Of a stretch of 64,000 nucleotides of DNA, positions 33,878-63,737 are shown in pieces (positions within the stretch are counted from its first letter, which is position 1; each line of letters begins with the position of its first letter). The notes below the pieces were generated by a model. The model saw only the letters and a program-made list of their open reading frames with translations, did no database searches and was not told the DNA's origin. The DNA lies in NCBI GenBank assembly GCA_033675265.1, contig JAUJYZ010000977.1:141001-205000 (forward strand), written 5' to 3'. The translations under genes were made by a program, and so were the position numbers. The stretch comes from Actinostola sp. cb2023 (taxonomy: Eukaryota > Cnidaria > Anthozoa > Actiniaria > Actinostolidae).

Positions 33878-35288
33878 CGATGAAGACAATTGATGTTGTT
33901 TCATGCCTATCTAAAGTCAAACTGACCATAAACCAAATGATGATGGCAATGATGATGATGACAATGATGGTGATAACGATGATGATGATGGCAATAAAGT
34001 TTCATGAAACTATCTAGTCATTCATAATTATAAACCAAACCTTTTTTTCCAGGAGAACTCAACACAGCTAAAAAGGACGGCAGCGAGATATCACTAAGAG
34101 TAAAACGAATTATTGTACATCCGGGATATAGCAGATATAATTTCTCCAACAACATAGCATTGCTACAACTCGTCAAACCTGTTAAGCTCAATAACTTTGT
34201 AAGAACGGTAAGAATTCTCCACTCAACTCGATCGATATTTTCCGCTTGGATTCACGATAGTGTCTTGAGACTGGATTGCACCTTTTTTCCTAAATGTTTT
34301 CTGTTTTTCTTTTTTTATCTTTTTTTATCTTTTTTTTTTCTTTTCTTTAATTTTTTAAAATGATAAGTTACCGGATTGCACGTGTACCATTGTTTATTTT
34401 CATATCAGGTGATATCCTATCATGCAGTTGAGGACTTTTGTGAATCCACGCATATGCAGGTTTATTATGTAGATTTGATACAATGGTATCAAATCTACAG
34501 TACAGCCGAAAACATGGCGGCTTGTACCATGATCCTTTGCGCACCCCAAAAACGCACAACGCTTTGTAAAAACATACGCGCGCAACAGAGAATTTTGAGA
34601 ACGTCAAAATTATATTTAAAAGTATGAAGCTGAGGGCCACAGGGTCATCAGTTTATACAAACTGTCACGTGCTAAATAAAGTCGATTCATTCATTCATTC
34701 ATTCATTCATTCATTCATTCATTCATTCATTCATTCATTCATACAAGCTTTATTCAATGAAAACACGTCTGCAGCCTAGTCTGTAGATGGAAGTAGTAAT
34801 GATTTAGGTTCGCCAAGGGTTGTGGGTAAAATGTACATCAGTAGATCATTTCTTTTTTTTATATTCAGGTTTGCATCCCAAGAAAGAAAAAAGACTCTCG
34901 TCTCGAGAAACCTCCCAACTACGGTACGGTAGCAGGTTGGGGGACAACGAGGAAGATAAGTCTCGGCGAACTACCCGGTCCCTACTCTACAAAGCTACGA
35001 CAAGTGACTGTACCTATTGTTCCTAATAAGGAATGCAAAAGAGCGTCAATTTACAGCTTTGATTCATCGCTAAATTTCTGCGCAGGATTCAAACGAATGC
35101 CCAAGGATCCGTGCATGGGCGACATCGGGAGCCCGCTCGTGATGCAAAACCCTCGCACTGGACGATGGGTAGTTGTTGGACTCTTTGGCTGGAGCGAGGG
35201 GTGTGGTCAGCCCAGAAAATATTCCTACTATACGAGAGTGTCGAAATACAGGCGTTGGATAATCTCGGTGATCAGGAAACGACATTGA
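15772..35288 (+). CDS. Gene B: secreted CCP - cbEGF - pseudo-trypsin protein (complete)
   Basis: Seven exons: 15772-15844, 24369-24539, 28647-28859, 31564-31701, 33132-33248, 34053-34207 and 34869-35288. They sum to 1287 nt, an exact multiple of three, giving 428 residues. The order is a signal peptide (MLSILCVILLFFIHESTVEG), one CCP, one calcium-binding EGF (DINEC start, GSFQCKCNLGYHGDG) and a trypsin-fold domain. All three catalytic residues are replaced: His to Asn in LTIANV (33191-33193), Asp to Asn in NNIALL (34151-34153) and Ser to Ile in GDIGSP (35124-35126). The Cys42-Cys58 pair is lost too, while the activation site RRIVGG, the CGT...VCIP tether, the late disulfides and the Asp at position 189 remain. 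It is probably a secreted non-catalytic homolog acting as a binding or regulatory protein. CCP plus dead protease recalls haptoglobin by layout only. Confidence 0.87.
17432..17568. mobile_element. Inverted-repeat element with internal 18-bp tandem copies
   Basis: The left end CAGTAGAACCTCCCGTAAGC is inverted at the right end (ACCGGAGGTTCAACTG). The interior holds about four copies of an 18-bp unit (GGTCGCTTACGAGAGGTG). It has the same design as the much larger array at 6708-8125. Confidence 0.75.
19318..19392 (+). repeat. tRNA-like sequence (SINE head)
   Basis: A-box-like TTAGTTGGTTAGTGCGC and B-box-like GGTTCGATTC sit at tRNA spacing after GCCGGGC, with a CCTT/GAGG anticodon-type stem. The acceptor stem does not close and the sequence runs directly into a 110-bp tandem array, so it is better read as the Pol III promoter head of a SINE than as a working tRNA gene. 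Confidence 0.6.
19395..20280 (+). repeat. 110-bp tandem array, about eight copies
   Basis: The anchor TTAAATACCCGTAAAACGGA recurs at 19404, 19514, 19619, 19729, 19839, 19949, 20059 and 20171 (spacing 105-112). Copies differ by only a few bases. The array ends in a TTTACTTTAC tail. It follows the tRNA-like head at 19318, so it looks like a SINE body that was amplified in place. Confidence 0.9.
23040..24368 (+). repeat. 74-75-bp minisatellite that copies the gene B CCP splice acceptor
   Basis: About seven 75-bp units (to about 23560), a 70-bp unique break, then about ten 74-bp units that run up to the CCP exon. Each unit contains TGCTCTATTTTGTTATAG followed by GATGCGGAA or GATGTGGAA. The real exon begins at 24369 with the same GATGCGGAA, and only then diverges. 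So the polypyrimidine tract, AG and the first nine exon bases have been amplified. Long + strand open frames across the 75-bp part follow from 75 being divisible by 3. Confidence 0.93.
24369..24539 (+). CDS. Gene B CCP exon
   Basis: Sushi module: GCGNPGKPKRGYRVGNDF, EYFCDSGLRM, TCSEHGKWSGT, PRCR. Acceptor gttatag directly at the end of the minisatellite, donor gtgaga, phase 1-1, 171 nt. Confidence 0.87.
24702..25075. mobile_element. Fold-back element, AATGAGGGTTTATCATGTAA family, copy 2
   Basis: Almost fully palindromic: the left arm with GAGGGTTTATCATGTAATTT and GCTGGAAAGAGCTCGTTGAA is inverted to the right end (GATAAACCCTC). The inner arms carry GCGAAGATATGAATTTTCAA and its inverse. It lies in the intron after the gene B CCP exon. 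Confidence 0.85.
25329..25713. mobile_element. Inverted-repeat element, TIR GCAATAGGGGACTTGC
   Basis: The left end GCAATAGGGGACTTGCTCTA with GGTCACGTGACC is inverted at the right end (GTCACGTGACTTCTTAGTGC, AGTCCCCTATTGC). The inner arms also match (GTTTCAGCTCATAATG and CATGAGCTGAAACTTT). Non-coding. Confidence 0.8.
26734..26945. mobile_element. MITE-like element, ATATACACCTATTTCAAAAA family, copy 2
   Basis: Left TATACAGCTATTTCAAAAAA and right TTTTTTGAAATAGCTGTA are inverted copies. Short, non-coding, in gene B intron 2. Confidence 0.75.
27252..27352 (+). repeat. 11-bp tandem repeat CCAGCGAGGAT
   Basis: About nine near-perfect copies of CCAGCGAGGAT. It contains no stop codon in some frames, so 11-residue peptide repeats appear by chance. 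Confidence 0.92.
27750..28390 (+). repeat. CA/ACC-rich block with a 110-bp tandem repeat
   Basis: CACCACAC-rich sequence, with a roughly 110-bp unit repeated three times from about 28060 to 28385 (anchor ACACCTAGATATAC at 28107, 28218 and 28326). Confidence 0.8.
28647..28859 (+). CDS. Gene B calcium-binding EGF exon
   Basis: DINECVEYDQ, then CHPHATCINSIGSFQCKCN and GYHGDGRECYP. The Asp-Ile-Asn-Glu start and the INSIGSF motif are the calcium-binding EGF signature, and six Cys are present. There is an unusually long loop (about 24 residues) between Cys1 and Cys2. Acceptor ccgcttag, donor gtaagt, phase 1-1, 213 nt. Confidence 0.85.
29080..29181. repeat. GC-rich fold-back hairpin
   Basis: The arms AAACTAGTTCCGAGCCTGCG and CGCAGGCTCTGGGAACTAGT pair, then GTCTGCGACAA pairs with TTGTCGCAGAC. 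It is close to a complete palindrome of about 100 bp. Confidence 0.8.
29499..29794. mobile_element. MITE-like element, ATATACACCTATTTCAAAAA family, copy 3
   Basis: The arms of about 95 bp begin TATACACCTATTCCAAATAT and are inverted at the right end (TTTTTGGAATAGGTGTATA). Inner arm blocks GACGACCGCAAAGGAC and GTCCTTTGCGGTCGTC also match. A fragment of the inner arm recurs at about 40232-40280. Confidence 0.8.
31137..31480. repeat. ATC/ATT microsatellite
   Basis: Imperfect ATC, ATT and TATCATC runs ending about 80 bp before the gene B protease exon at 31564. Confidence 0.9.
31564..31701 (+). CDS. Gene B pseudo-protease exon 1
   Basis: NACGTIVSRNTSRIRRIVGG, then HGAWPWQAAIYYRYGG. The activation motif RRIVGG and the propeptide Cys are intact although the enzyme is dead. 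Acceptor cacaatag, donor gtatgt, phase 1-1, 138 nt. Confidence 0.87.
31821..31902. mobile_element. Short fold-back element (TTAAAGTGC ends)
   Basis: TTAAAGTGCCTATCACCCCT is inverted as AGGGGTTAGTTGCACTTTAA, and GAGATTGTTTTAAA pairs with TTTAAACAATCTC inside. Confidence 0.75.
32020..32395 (+). repeat. Direct duplication of about 150 bp
   Basis: TTTGGATTAACACTCTAATTT occurs near 32050 and again near 32260. The flanking TTTTAGC-TTGTACAAA blocks follow both copies at similar distances. Diverged direct repeats in gene B intron 4. Confidence 0.6.
32900..33126. repeat. ATTG/ATTC tetranucleotide microsatellite
   Basis: GATT runs with TATA interruptions that reach the acceptor (ctgtag) of the gene B exon at 33132. 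Confidence 0.9.
33132..33248 (+). CDS. Gene B pseudo-protease exon 2 (His position lost)
   Basis: GALIKPGWVLTIANVLRRRG. In active family members the motif is VLTAAHC; here the catalytic His is Asn (codon 33191-33193) and the following Cys is Val. The partner Cys before GGAL is also absent (FLFNGAL). Phase 1-1, 117 nt. Confidence 0.85.
33271..33322. repeat. Poly-G tract
   Basis: Two runs of about 20 G separated by AAGT, 22 bp after an exon donor in gene B. Length may be unreliable in assembly. Confidence 0.9.
33365..33645. mobile_element. Inverted-repeat element (ACCGCTGTA ends)
   Basis: The left arm with CATGTATGCAGGGTTAGCCT and CACAAATACCAACGAGAATG is inverted at the right (CATTCTCATTGGTATTTGTG, AGGCCAACCCTGCATACATG). 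The ends are ACCGCTGTA and TACAGCGGT. Confidence 0.8.
33810..33995. repeat. ATG/ATA microsatellite
   Basis: GATGAT runs with a 60-bp interruption, 60 bp before the gene B exon at 34053. Confidence 0.9.
34053..34207 (+). CDS. Gene B pseudo-protease exon 3 (Asp position lost)
   Basis: IIVHPGYSRYNFSNNIALLQ. The catalytic Asp of DIAL is Asn (34151-34153). Acceptor tttttccag, donor gtaaga, entry phase 1, exit phase 0, 155 nt. Confidence 0.84.
34676..34745 (+). repeat. Retroposon-like tail AAATAAAG(TC)-(ATTC)n
   Basis: TAAATAAAGTCGATTCATTC followed by ATTC repeats. Similar AAATAAAG plus microsatellite tails occur at about 47998, 51583 and 52298, which suggests SINE or LINE 3' ends. Confidence 0.55.
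34869..35288 (+). CDS. Gene B terminal pseudo-protease exon (Ser position lost)
   Basis: VCIPRKKK, NYGTVAGWGTT, NFCAGFKRMPKDPCMGDIGSP, then GLFGWSEGCGQPRKYSYYTR and a stop at 35286-35288. The nucleophile Ser of GDSGGP is Ile (35124-35126) and the second Gly is Ser. Asp at position 189 and the Cys of the late disulfides are kept. Acceptor atattcag, phase 0. Confidence 0.87.
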   Translation, partial: VCIPRKKKDSRLEKPPNYGTVAGWGTTRKISLGELPGPYSTKLRQVTVPIVPNKECKRASIYSFDSSLNFCAGFKRMPKDPCMGDIGSPLVMQNPRTGRWVVVGLFGWSEGCGQPRKYSYYTRVSKYRRWIISVIRKRH

Positions 35289-35740
35289 TATGCATGCTTA
35301 TAGACACAGGACGACTCATGCGTGGATTCTAAATGAACTGCATGAAGGGTTGTTCGTCACGAATGATGTGCAATGAGGATAAAATGTAAAACTGCAAGAT
35401 GGATTGCGCTGTTCGATTCTCTTTGTTTCACTATGTTTGGGGAGATATAGCTTTGTAAATGTTGACCATCGTTTCGCTAGTATTTTAACTGGCTATTCTG
35501 GATAAAATGCCATCATATGTTTACTCATTCATACCAGACATGCAATGACACCTCATCTGAACAGATATTTCAAGTGCCTCTCGGCGAAAGAATGAAGATC
35601 CGTCCACGTGGATGTAATGTTCCCGCCATTTTCCCCCCGCCAAATTTGGACAAAGGATGGACCCAGAGGCAGAGCTGTCCGAGTTAAAGTGATTACATAC
35701 GTATCAGATGACAGTTAATGGTCAGATTACCGCTAACGTG

Positions 35741-35896
35741 CTTGACTACGGGCGCATTTGTTTAGAAAAATCCGAAGATTTTCAAGGCCAAAAAAAGAAG
35801 TCTCCAATAATTACGCGCGCAATTATTGAAATCACAGCAGATATTTAAACAGTTTGATTCAAAGATTTATACTATGGAAATGCGCCCGTTGTCAAG
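35741..35896. mobile_element. MITE-like element, TIR CTTGACTACGGGCGCATTT
   Basis: CTTGACTACGGGCGCATTTG at the left is inverted at the right (AAATGCGCCCGTTGTCAAG) with one mismatch. Compact, non-coding, 156 bp. Confidence 0.82.
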
Positions 35897-36834
35897 TATA
35901 AACGTAATCTCGATATTCTCTCGATAGCAGTAATCTCTGGTTTATCGTTTTGTTTCCTGCGTTGTTTGTTGGTACTCGATCTCTACACCTTACATTTTGC
36001 ATGACGCTAATCATACTCCGATTAAGAAAGGATGGAGCAAATCTTTTAAGATTTTCGACTTGTGCTGTGCACATTCATCAAAGAACATTAACTGTCCATG
36101 GATCTGCAAGTAGTTTAAAACATTAGTAATGACCGTAAAATAGATTGACTTTATTATGGTGAATCTTTGTCGAGTTGAGTCGAGATTTGGAGACACTCTC
36201 TTCGTCTAACTCGCTCCCTTCAAGCCATGTCTCCTCAGTCGAAACAAAGTTTTGCGATAACAGGAGAACTGTTTTCAGGTCAAACATTGGAAGTGCCTAA
36301 AAACCGTCTTCACCGCATTGTAGCGAAGAAGAACAGCCTTGGCTCAGTGCAAAGCCCATATTTTCTGGGATCCAACTTATTTAACACAACTACATATTCT
36401 GCAAAAGACATAACTGATTTTTACAGCATGAATACGACAGCATATATACATATGGTGTAGTATATATATAGAAAATATCAAAGGTCACATTATGCAAGAC
36501 AAAATACCCGACGATATCCTTGGATATGTAGCATAAATCTTGACAATTATTTACCAATAATCAGGGGAATTATTGTTCTGTTGCAAAATTACTGCATTGA
36601 AGTCACTTCAGTGTGTGTACCCTTAATTTTGAATACTGCAATTTAAACCTTTTTATTAAAAAAAGTTAATATTGTTCATCTCCTTGTTGAGCTTCTGTCG
36701 CCATATTGGAAAGTGACCAGGCCTCCTTGTATGAAATCGAGGCTATCAATCAAAATGTCGAAAAACTCGATTTATTTTATATATTGTTATTTGCATTATT
36801 TTCAATGTGAAATAACTTCAATAAGGTACAGACA

Positions 36835-37028
36835 TACGACCGGTGCAACATTGCTCGCAATAATGTCGGCAATATGCACAATTCCACCTCTGCAATTTAG
36901 TGCACAATAACAAGCGATTGTAGAAGTAGGATCGCATTGTACGTACTTCAATAACCTTGGACCGCAGTAATTTCAGAGGTGGCCACACGCTGCAATCATA
37001 GTTGCCAGCAATGTTGTACCGTTTAGTC
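36835..37028. mobile_element. Diverged inverted-repeat element
   Basis: ACCGGTGCAACATTGCTCGC is matched in inverse by GCCAGCAATGTTGTACCG, with AATTCCACCT and AGGTGGCC inside. Arms are diverged. Confidence 0.45.
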
Positions 37029-37201
37029 TACACGGAGAAAGGTCCTGGAGGATCATGGGAGTTTCTATTTGCAGTCATATTCTTCACGGTGAATCGAGTT
37101 TAAAATAGTTGACTTTTTTTTTGTATGAAAAAAATGTGGAAAAAAAACCCAGAGAAGACCTAGCAGCTAATAACTCCCACGATTCTCTGGGGTCGCACCT
37201 T
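37029..37201. repeat. Fold-back sequence
   Basis: AAGGTCCTGGAGGATCATGG is matched in inverse by the segment ending CCCACGATTCTCTGGGGTCGCACCTT, with gaps. It may be a diverged MITE. Confidence 0.45.
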
Positions 37202-37934
37202 CGTGAGTCAACGGATGACTAACTTAATCGGAATGAGTGTGTGCAAACGTTTACATGGTATTCGCCTTGCAATGCATCCTGGGTTGAAACCATTTGTTTG
37301 GCCTAGTTCTGAATCACACTCATTCAATAAGTAATTTAAAATCTAACGTTATTAGTTGATGCTATTGCTACTCAAATGATCGATCAATTATTCTAGAATA
37401 GTTGCATATAATTGATTCGAGAACTAATTAAATATTAATTAAGGTGGTATAAGCAAGACAATGGGGTCCATATAGTACTGTACAAAGTCAATGCCAAAAT
37501 GAATAAAGACCTTTTGCTATAATTGTCAACCTATTTAAACTGAATTTGAGGGCGCAAAAGACCGTGATGAAGAATCCTGACCAAAACAACCAGTACGGTG
37601 ATGACTAGCTATAACTACGTCACAATTTTCCACACCTTATATGGATGAAAGTATCAGTCAAACGTGCAGTGTTCAAGTTGACCTTACCATTGCTTCAGAG
37701 CGGAATGTTGGGGCGTAATGCATGGAAAGGTCCGGTGGACTGGGAGTTTAAACACCTGGTTGCCATAGATACTGAAGGTTCCATCTTCTTCTTTTGCACA
37801 AAGAACAATCAATATGGCTTATAACTACAAATGTAGTTCCAAATTTGATGAAAATCGCGTAAGTACGTACGGTAAGTAAGTACTCAGTTGTAAAACGCAC
37901 TGTGATCAATATTTAGTGCGTTTAATTAAGAATG

Positions 37935-37965
<31 letters not shown>

Positions 37966-38257
37966 AGTATCAAATTGTTTTTTTTTTTCCATGGGGCTTT
38001 TTTGACGAGTAACTTGCTCTCGTGCCATTGCAAGAAAGTTCTGAAAGTGACTCATGCAATACCGTTTACATGATATCACATACAAAAGTTTGTCGATGGA
38101 CGTTTGGCTGGATTCCAAACCAACTGAATAACTAAACTAACCCATAGAGGAGCGTAGTTGGGCGTAGGAATGTAAAAAATGTCGCTGAAACTGAATCTTT
38201 CTTCCGTCGAATTGTCCTCAAAAGTGGATTTTTTCATGCCAGTGTTTGGTAGAGTCT

Positions 38258-38350
38258 TACCCTGGTTCCAGAGTCTCGAAAGTCGGGTCCACGAAGTAGA
38301 GTCCTCGCTCGCCTCCCCACTAATAGTAGCCTCTGGACTGAACCAGGGTA
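38258..38350. repeat. Fold-back hairpin ACCCTGGTTC
   Basis: TTACCCTGGTTCCAGAG at the left is matched by CTCTGGACTGAACCAGGGTAA at the right, with a 55-bp loop holding GACTCTACTTCGTGGACCCG-type partial pairing. Confidence 0.65.
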
Positions 38351-38460
38351 ACAGAGTCTCCTTTCTTAGTTCCCGAACGCGAAGAGAACAGCGAAAGGAG
38401 ACTTCCAAGCAGGGTAATATCAATTCTAAAATACCCTTACGAGTCGATCTAGCTTGCGTA

Positions 38461-38580
38461 GCCAGGCTCTATGGGAAGGGAATCCGAGAGGGTGGGGGAC
38501 AGGAACCTCTCCCTCCTCTCCAGTCCCCCTTCCCCTCCCTTTTTCCCCAACCCTCCCCCTCTCTTCTCCTAGAGCCTGGC
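38461..38580. repeat. Fold-back hairpin GCCAGGCTCT
   Basis: GCCAGGCTCT is matched by AGAGCCTGGC. The interior is a purine-rich half (GAGGGTGGGGGACAGG) and a pyrimidine-rich half (CTCCCCTTCCCCTCCC) that also pair loosely. Confidence 0.65.
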
Positions 38581-39213
38581 CGACCGCTGAACAGACTGAC
38601 ACGATAAGCTGAGTCACGACGGAGTTTATTACGGTAACTCGAGTGGGTTGGATGTTGTCAGGTTCTTTCAGTAGTTGTGCGCTGTCGGTGGCAAGTATCC
38701 CACTCCGAGTCTGTCCGCTGGAAAATATTAGGAATTAATATACCGGAAGTGAGGTCAAAAGAGCAGCAGTTTTTCTCGCTCTACCCTCAACAGTAATAGA
38801 AAATTGACTCACGTCTCCCTCCCTCTTTAACAATGAACGCTACCCTTCCGACTCGTGGACCAAAAACGATACCTCTGCATACTCTCACAAGCAGACAAGG
38901 TCAATATATGTGGGTATTGCCCAATGAGGTCAGAATAGGCGTGACTTAGAACGTCCGTGATCTATCTTGGGATAGGAAAAACTTCCTGTAATCGACGTCT
39001 AAACATATGCATATCGTTTTCCTTGCGAGCTAATACACGTCTAGTAATCATATCCAATATAATGACATGTGATATTTATTGCTCCCGCAGTACGTACGCA
39101 ACCAGGAAAACGCTTCCCTCTTGAACTATTCAACTGGAGAAATCGCAGACGAGGAGTTGATTCGACGTGCCTTCGACTGTATTCTCATTGGTGCTCAATT
39201 CTGAGGAGTCAAC

Positions 39214-59901
<20,688 letters not shown>

Positions 59902-62155
59902 GTGAGTGAAAAAGCTATTTATTTAATATTGGTCCGACGGATAGAAGCTTCATTTATCTAGATTTGTAATTATAGTAAAACCATGATCGACTCGGTTTCC
60001 TTTGTTCTTCCGGGTACATTAACACCACCTAAATGTGGTTCGAAGGCCATTATTTGTCTTCGGCGGGGAAATTAGAAGACAACGAAGACTCGGCGCTGAA
60101 TTAACTGAACTCATACTTATATGAGGCCTCCTAATTATCAATTATGTTGACCATACGCCATCACAGGCAGCCCAGGCTGATTCCTACTAATGCAGATATT
60201 GATAAAAGGAAAAAAACCTCGTAGATGTTCATTAAGGTACGAAAAAAAACAAAAGTGCGCATGTCCGAGCAAGTAGTAAAAAACCGCAATTTTCAAACAT
60301 AACAAAACCACGTTTGACTGCGGTGTGTAGCTAAAAAATTTCGTAAGATCTCTAACCATTCATATGTATAATACTAGGATTGCATATCAAACAGTTTTGT
60401 ATCTAGCTAACTATAGCTTTTGCAGCCTGAAGCATTTTTGATTTTTTGATGTTGTTCAAAAGCTATATATGTAGTACAAAATACCACGAGTATTTGCTTA
60501 TTATGTAAAATAGTGTCATTGGAAAGAGTAATAAATTTGGCAATATATATTCCTTTCAATACCCCATATCCTGGTATTTTACCCGGGGGAACTCCCATAT
60601 AAAAGTGATGGGGATGCCCGTGCCTTATATGGGTAAACGCTATTAGTTCATTAGCCAGAATTGAGGGACATCTAAGGCGTTAATCTAATTACTGACACCA
60701 TCAGACACGGTCTTTTGCGCGCGAAGTTCAAATCTCAAGGTTGAATTAACAAAGAAATGGCCAAAATGGCGTCAATTTGGGTCACTTATCTGCTGTTTTA
60801 TATGACTTTTCTAATGACGATTTCACTCTGTTTAAATCGGGTTCTTGTAGTGGAAATGTGTATCTACACAATGATATCTTTGGCTTCTCTCTACATTAGA
60901 AACTCAGATTGGAAATCGAGGGTACATTTTGGCTAAATTTGAGAGTTTTTGTATGGCGAAGTTACTGATGCCGTCTTTGAACGTCAATTTCTTGAAAATT
61001 ATCAATAGAACCCTTTGTGTTTACATCGGGTTCTGGTAAATATGAGTCCAAATTCAGTAATGAGCGGTAGATCTCTGAAATAAGGGTTCGGGAAGAGGTT
61101 GGAAATCTAACATGTCAAAAGATTTAAAGTAGCCGAGCTCTCATTAACATTCAGGACCGCTTGATTTGAACTCATTAGAATTCGAGATTCGAACTTACCG
61201 CGCTCTCTTAGCTCCGCCTCCTCCACTCCCATGGGACTATTACACTCCGGCTCGAATAAACACCGAAGTTGTTACGAAAAACCGAAAATCTTCGGCGCAA
61301 GATCGGCATTACATTTGATGCGCGCCAAAGGACGCCGTAACAAGCTTCACTGAGTTCAGTTTCACTTTTTCCCCTGACGTTTCATGTATAATTCTAAACT
61401 CTAATCACAAAAAAAAGTATACATCTGAAGTTTTTAATCAATCCACTTTTTTTGATACATCAACTTCCGCGTATCACTCTTTACAAGTCATCAAAAGCCC
61501 TACGACTCAACTACACAAGAATGATTTTCTGATCATCGTTACCAAACACCGTGTACTCAGTAAAAACACAGTATAAGTTATAACTAATACCAGGCCGTAT
61601 CACTTAAAGTGTCTTATTGTTTTTAAAAAGCGTGATCATTATTTTTGTATGGTTGTTGGCTCCTAAAAGAGCCGTTTTTTATTATTGATGAATCTTCTTC
61701 TGGTCCGCTGACGCTTCTGCTTCGGCGAAGTCAAACCGTTATGATTTACAAACATTGTTGTTACTCAGTAAAATCACCGTGGCAACAAAAACAACAATCA
61801 CTTAGCTTGTTGTTTCAAAATAGTCATACATTCGCTAGCTAGTTCTGTACTGGGCTACTCTATATATAATCCGAATTGAAATACAGTGTTCTGTATGTAT
61901 GTTTGTATGTATTATGTCAATCAATCAACTTTATTATCAAAACACGGAGTACTAACAGTGTATGTTATGAACGTCCGCGGGAATGACCGAAGTCCATCAA
62001 GCGAAACAGACAGTCTCAAGGACCTCAAGCCTCAGATTTCCGTTTCTATTGAGCGTTAAGCCGCGACGTCTTGAATTAAAGCTTAGAATCTCAAAAAGTC
62101 ATTTTAATACTTTTGCCGATGCGAAAAAGTGCCTTACAAAAGTGTTTTGATCGAT
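59902..62155. other. Region right of the last gene C exon
   Basis: No supported exon. Downstream gene C exons were not found and may lie beyond the window. I see AT-rich DNA, and at 60580-60650 a dispersed-repeat-like stretch (ACCCGGGGGAACTCCCATAT). Confidence 0.5.
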
Positions 62156-63385
62156 GAAACTCCAAGAAAGGCTTGTTGTTTCAATGCCGGGTTAGCCATT
62201 TGTAATGGCCGTGGCTTGTTGTTTCAATGCCGGCCGGCCGTTAGTTGTTATACTCGAATCAAACTACAAGAAAGGCTTGTTGTTTCAATGCCGGGTTAGC
62301 CATTTGTAATGGCCGTGGCTTGTTGTTTCAATGTTGGCCGTTAGTTGTTATACTCGAATCAACTACTACAAGAAAGGCTTGTTGTTTCAATGCCGGCCGT
62401 TAGTTGTTATACTCGAATCAAACTACAAGAAAGGCTTGTTGTTTCAATGCCGGGTTAGCCATTTGTAATGGCCGTGGCTTGTTGTTTCAATGTTGGCCGT
62501 TAGTTGTTATACTCGAATCAAACTACAAGAAAGGCTTGTTGTTTCAATGCCGGCCGTTAGTTGTTATACTCGAATCAAACTACAAGAATGGCTTGTTGTT
62601 TCAATGCCGGGTTAGCCATTTGTAATGGCCATGGCTTGTTGTTTCAATGCCGGCCGTTAGTTGTTATACTCGAATCAAACTACAAGAAAGGCTTGTTGTT
62701 TCAATGCCGGGTTAGCCATTTGTAATGGCCGTGGCTTGTTGTTTCAATGTTGGCCGTTAGTTGTTATACTCGAATCAAACTACAAGAAAGGCTTGTTGTT
62801 TCAATGCCGGCCGTTAGTTGTTATACTCGAATCAAACTACAAGAAAGGCTTGTTGTTTCAATGCCGGGTTAGCCATTTGTAATGGCCGTGGCTTGTTGTT
62901 TCAATGCCGGCCGTTAGTTGTTATACTCGAATCAAACTCCAAGAAAGGCTTGTTGTTTCAATGCCGGCCGTTAGTTGTTATACTCGAATCAAACTACAAG
63001 AATGGCTTGTTGTTTCAATGCCGGGTTAGCCATTTGTAATGGCCATGGCTTGTTGTTTCAATGCCGGCCGTTAGTTGTTATACTCGAATCAAACTACAAG
63101 AAAGGCTTGTTGTTTCAATGCCGGGTTAGCCATTTGTAATGGCCGTGGCTTGTTGTTTCAATGCCGGCCGTTAGTTGTTATACTCGAATCAAACTACAAG
63201 AAAGGCTTGTTGTTTCAATGCCGGCCGTTAGTTGTTATACTCGAATCAAACTACAAGAAAGGCTTGTTGTTTCAATGCCGGGTTAGCCATTTGTAATGGC
63301 CGTGGCTTGTTGTTTCAATGCCGGCCGTTAGTTGTTATACTCGAATCAAACTACAAGAAACGGCTTGTTGTTTCAATGCCGGGTT
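62156..63385 (+). repeat. Higher-order satellite made of 100- and 57-bp units
   Basis: A 100-bp unit (GGCTTGTTGTTTCAATGCC, GGGTTAGCCATTTGTAATGG, then CCGTTAGTTGTTATACTCG) alternates with a 57-bp version lacking a 43-bp internal part. The pattern 100+57 and 100+100+57 gives 157- and 257-bp spacing between repeated frames (62404, 62661, 62818 and 63075). Copies are nearly identical. Confidence 0.9.
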
Positions 63386-63737
63386 AGTTTTAATACTGGA
63401 ATGATCAAACTACAATTTATGTTGATCAGAAATTTGGTTCCGCCAGATATATGATTTATTCGAGCATCGTTCGGGATTTCGGCGAAATATCAGTTCGTTG
63501 AAGATTCGTTGATTTTGATTGACAGCTATAACTGAAGGTCTTCTATTCCCAAAAGAGTATCCATGCTTGATTGACAGCATACTAATGATATACTTATTCC
63601 CTCGAGTGAACGACACGAGCCAATCAGAGATCTGCTAGTTCATGCATGAATATTCGTGAACTGACCGTGGGTGATAATTAGGTTAAGTAGCGATGTCCAT
63701 GAAACAATAGGCATTCTGGCTAATGTGCCATGATAGA

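Larger units (their letters stand above)
35289..39213. other. Intergenic region between genes B and C
   Basis: No supported exon. It contains three inverted-repeat elements (35741, 36835 and 37029), a TTA microsatellite (37936-37965) and two hairpins (38258 and 38461). The interval 37210-37930 holds nothing I recognise. The promoter of gene C must be near 39100-39213, but no TATA box is evident. Confidence 0.55.
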
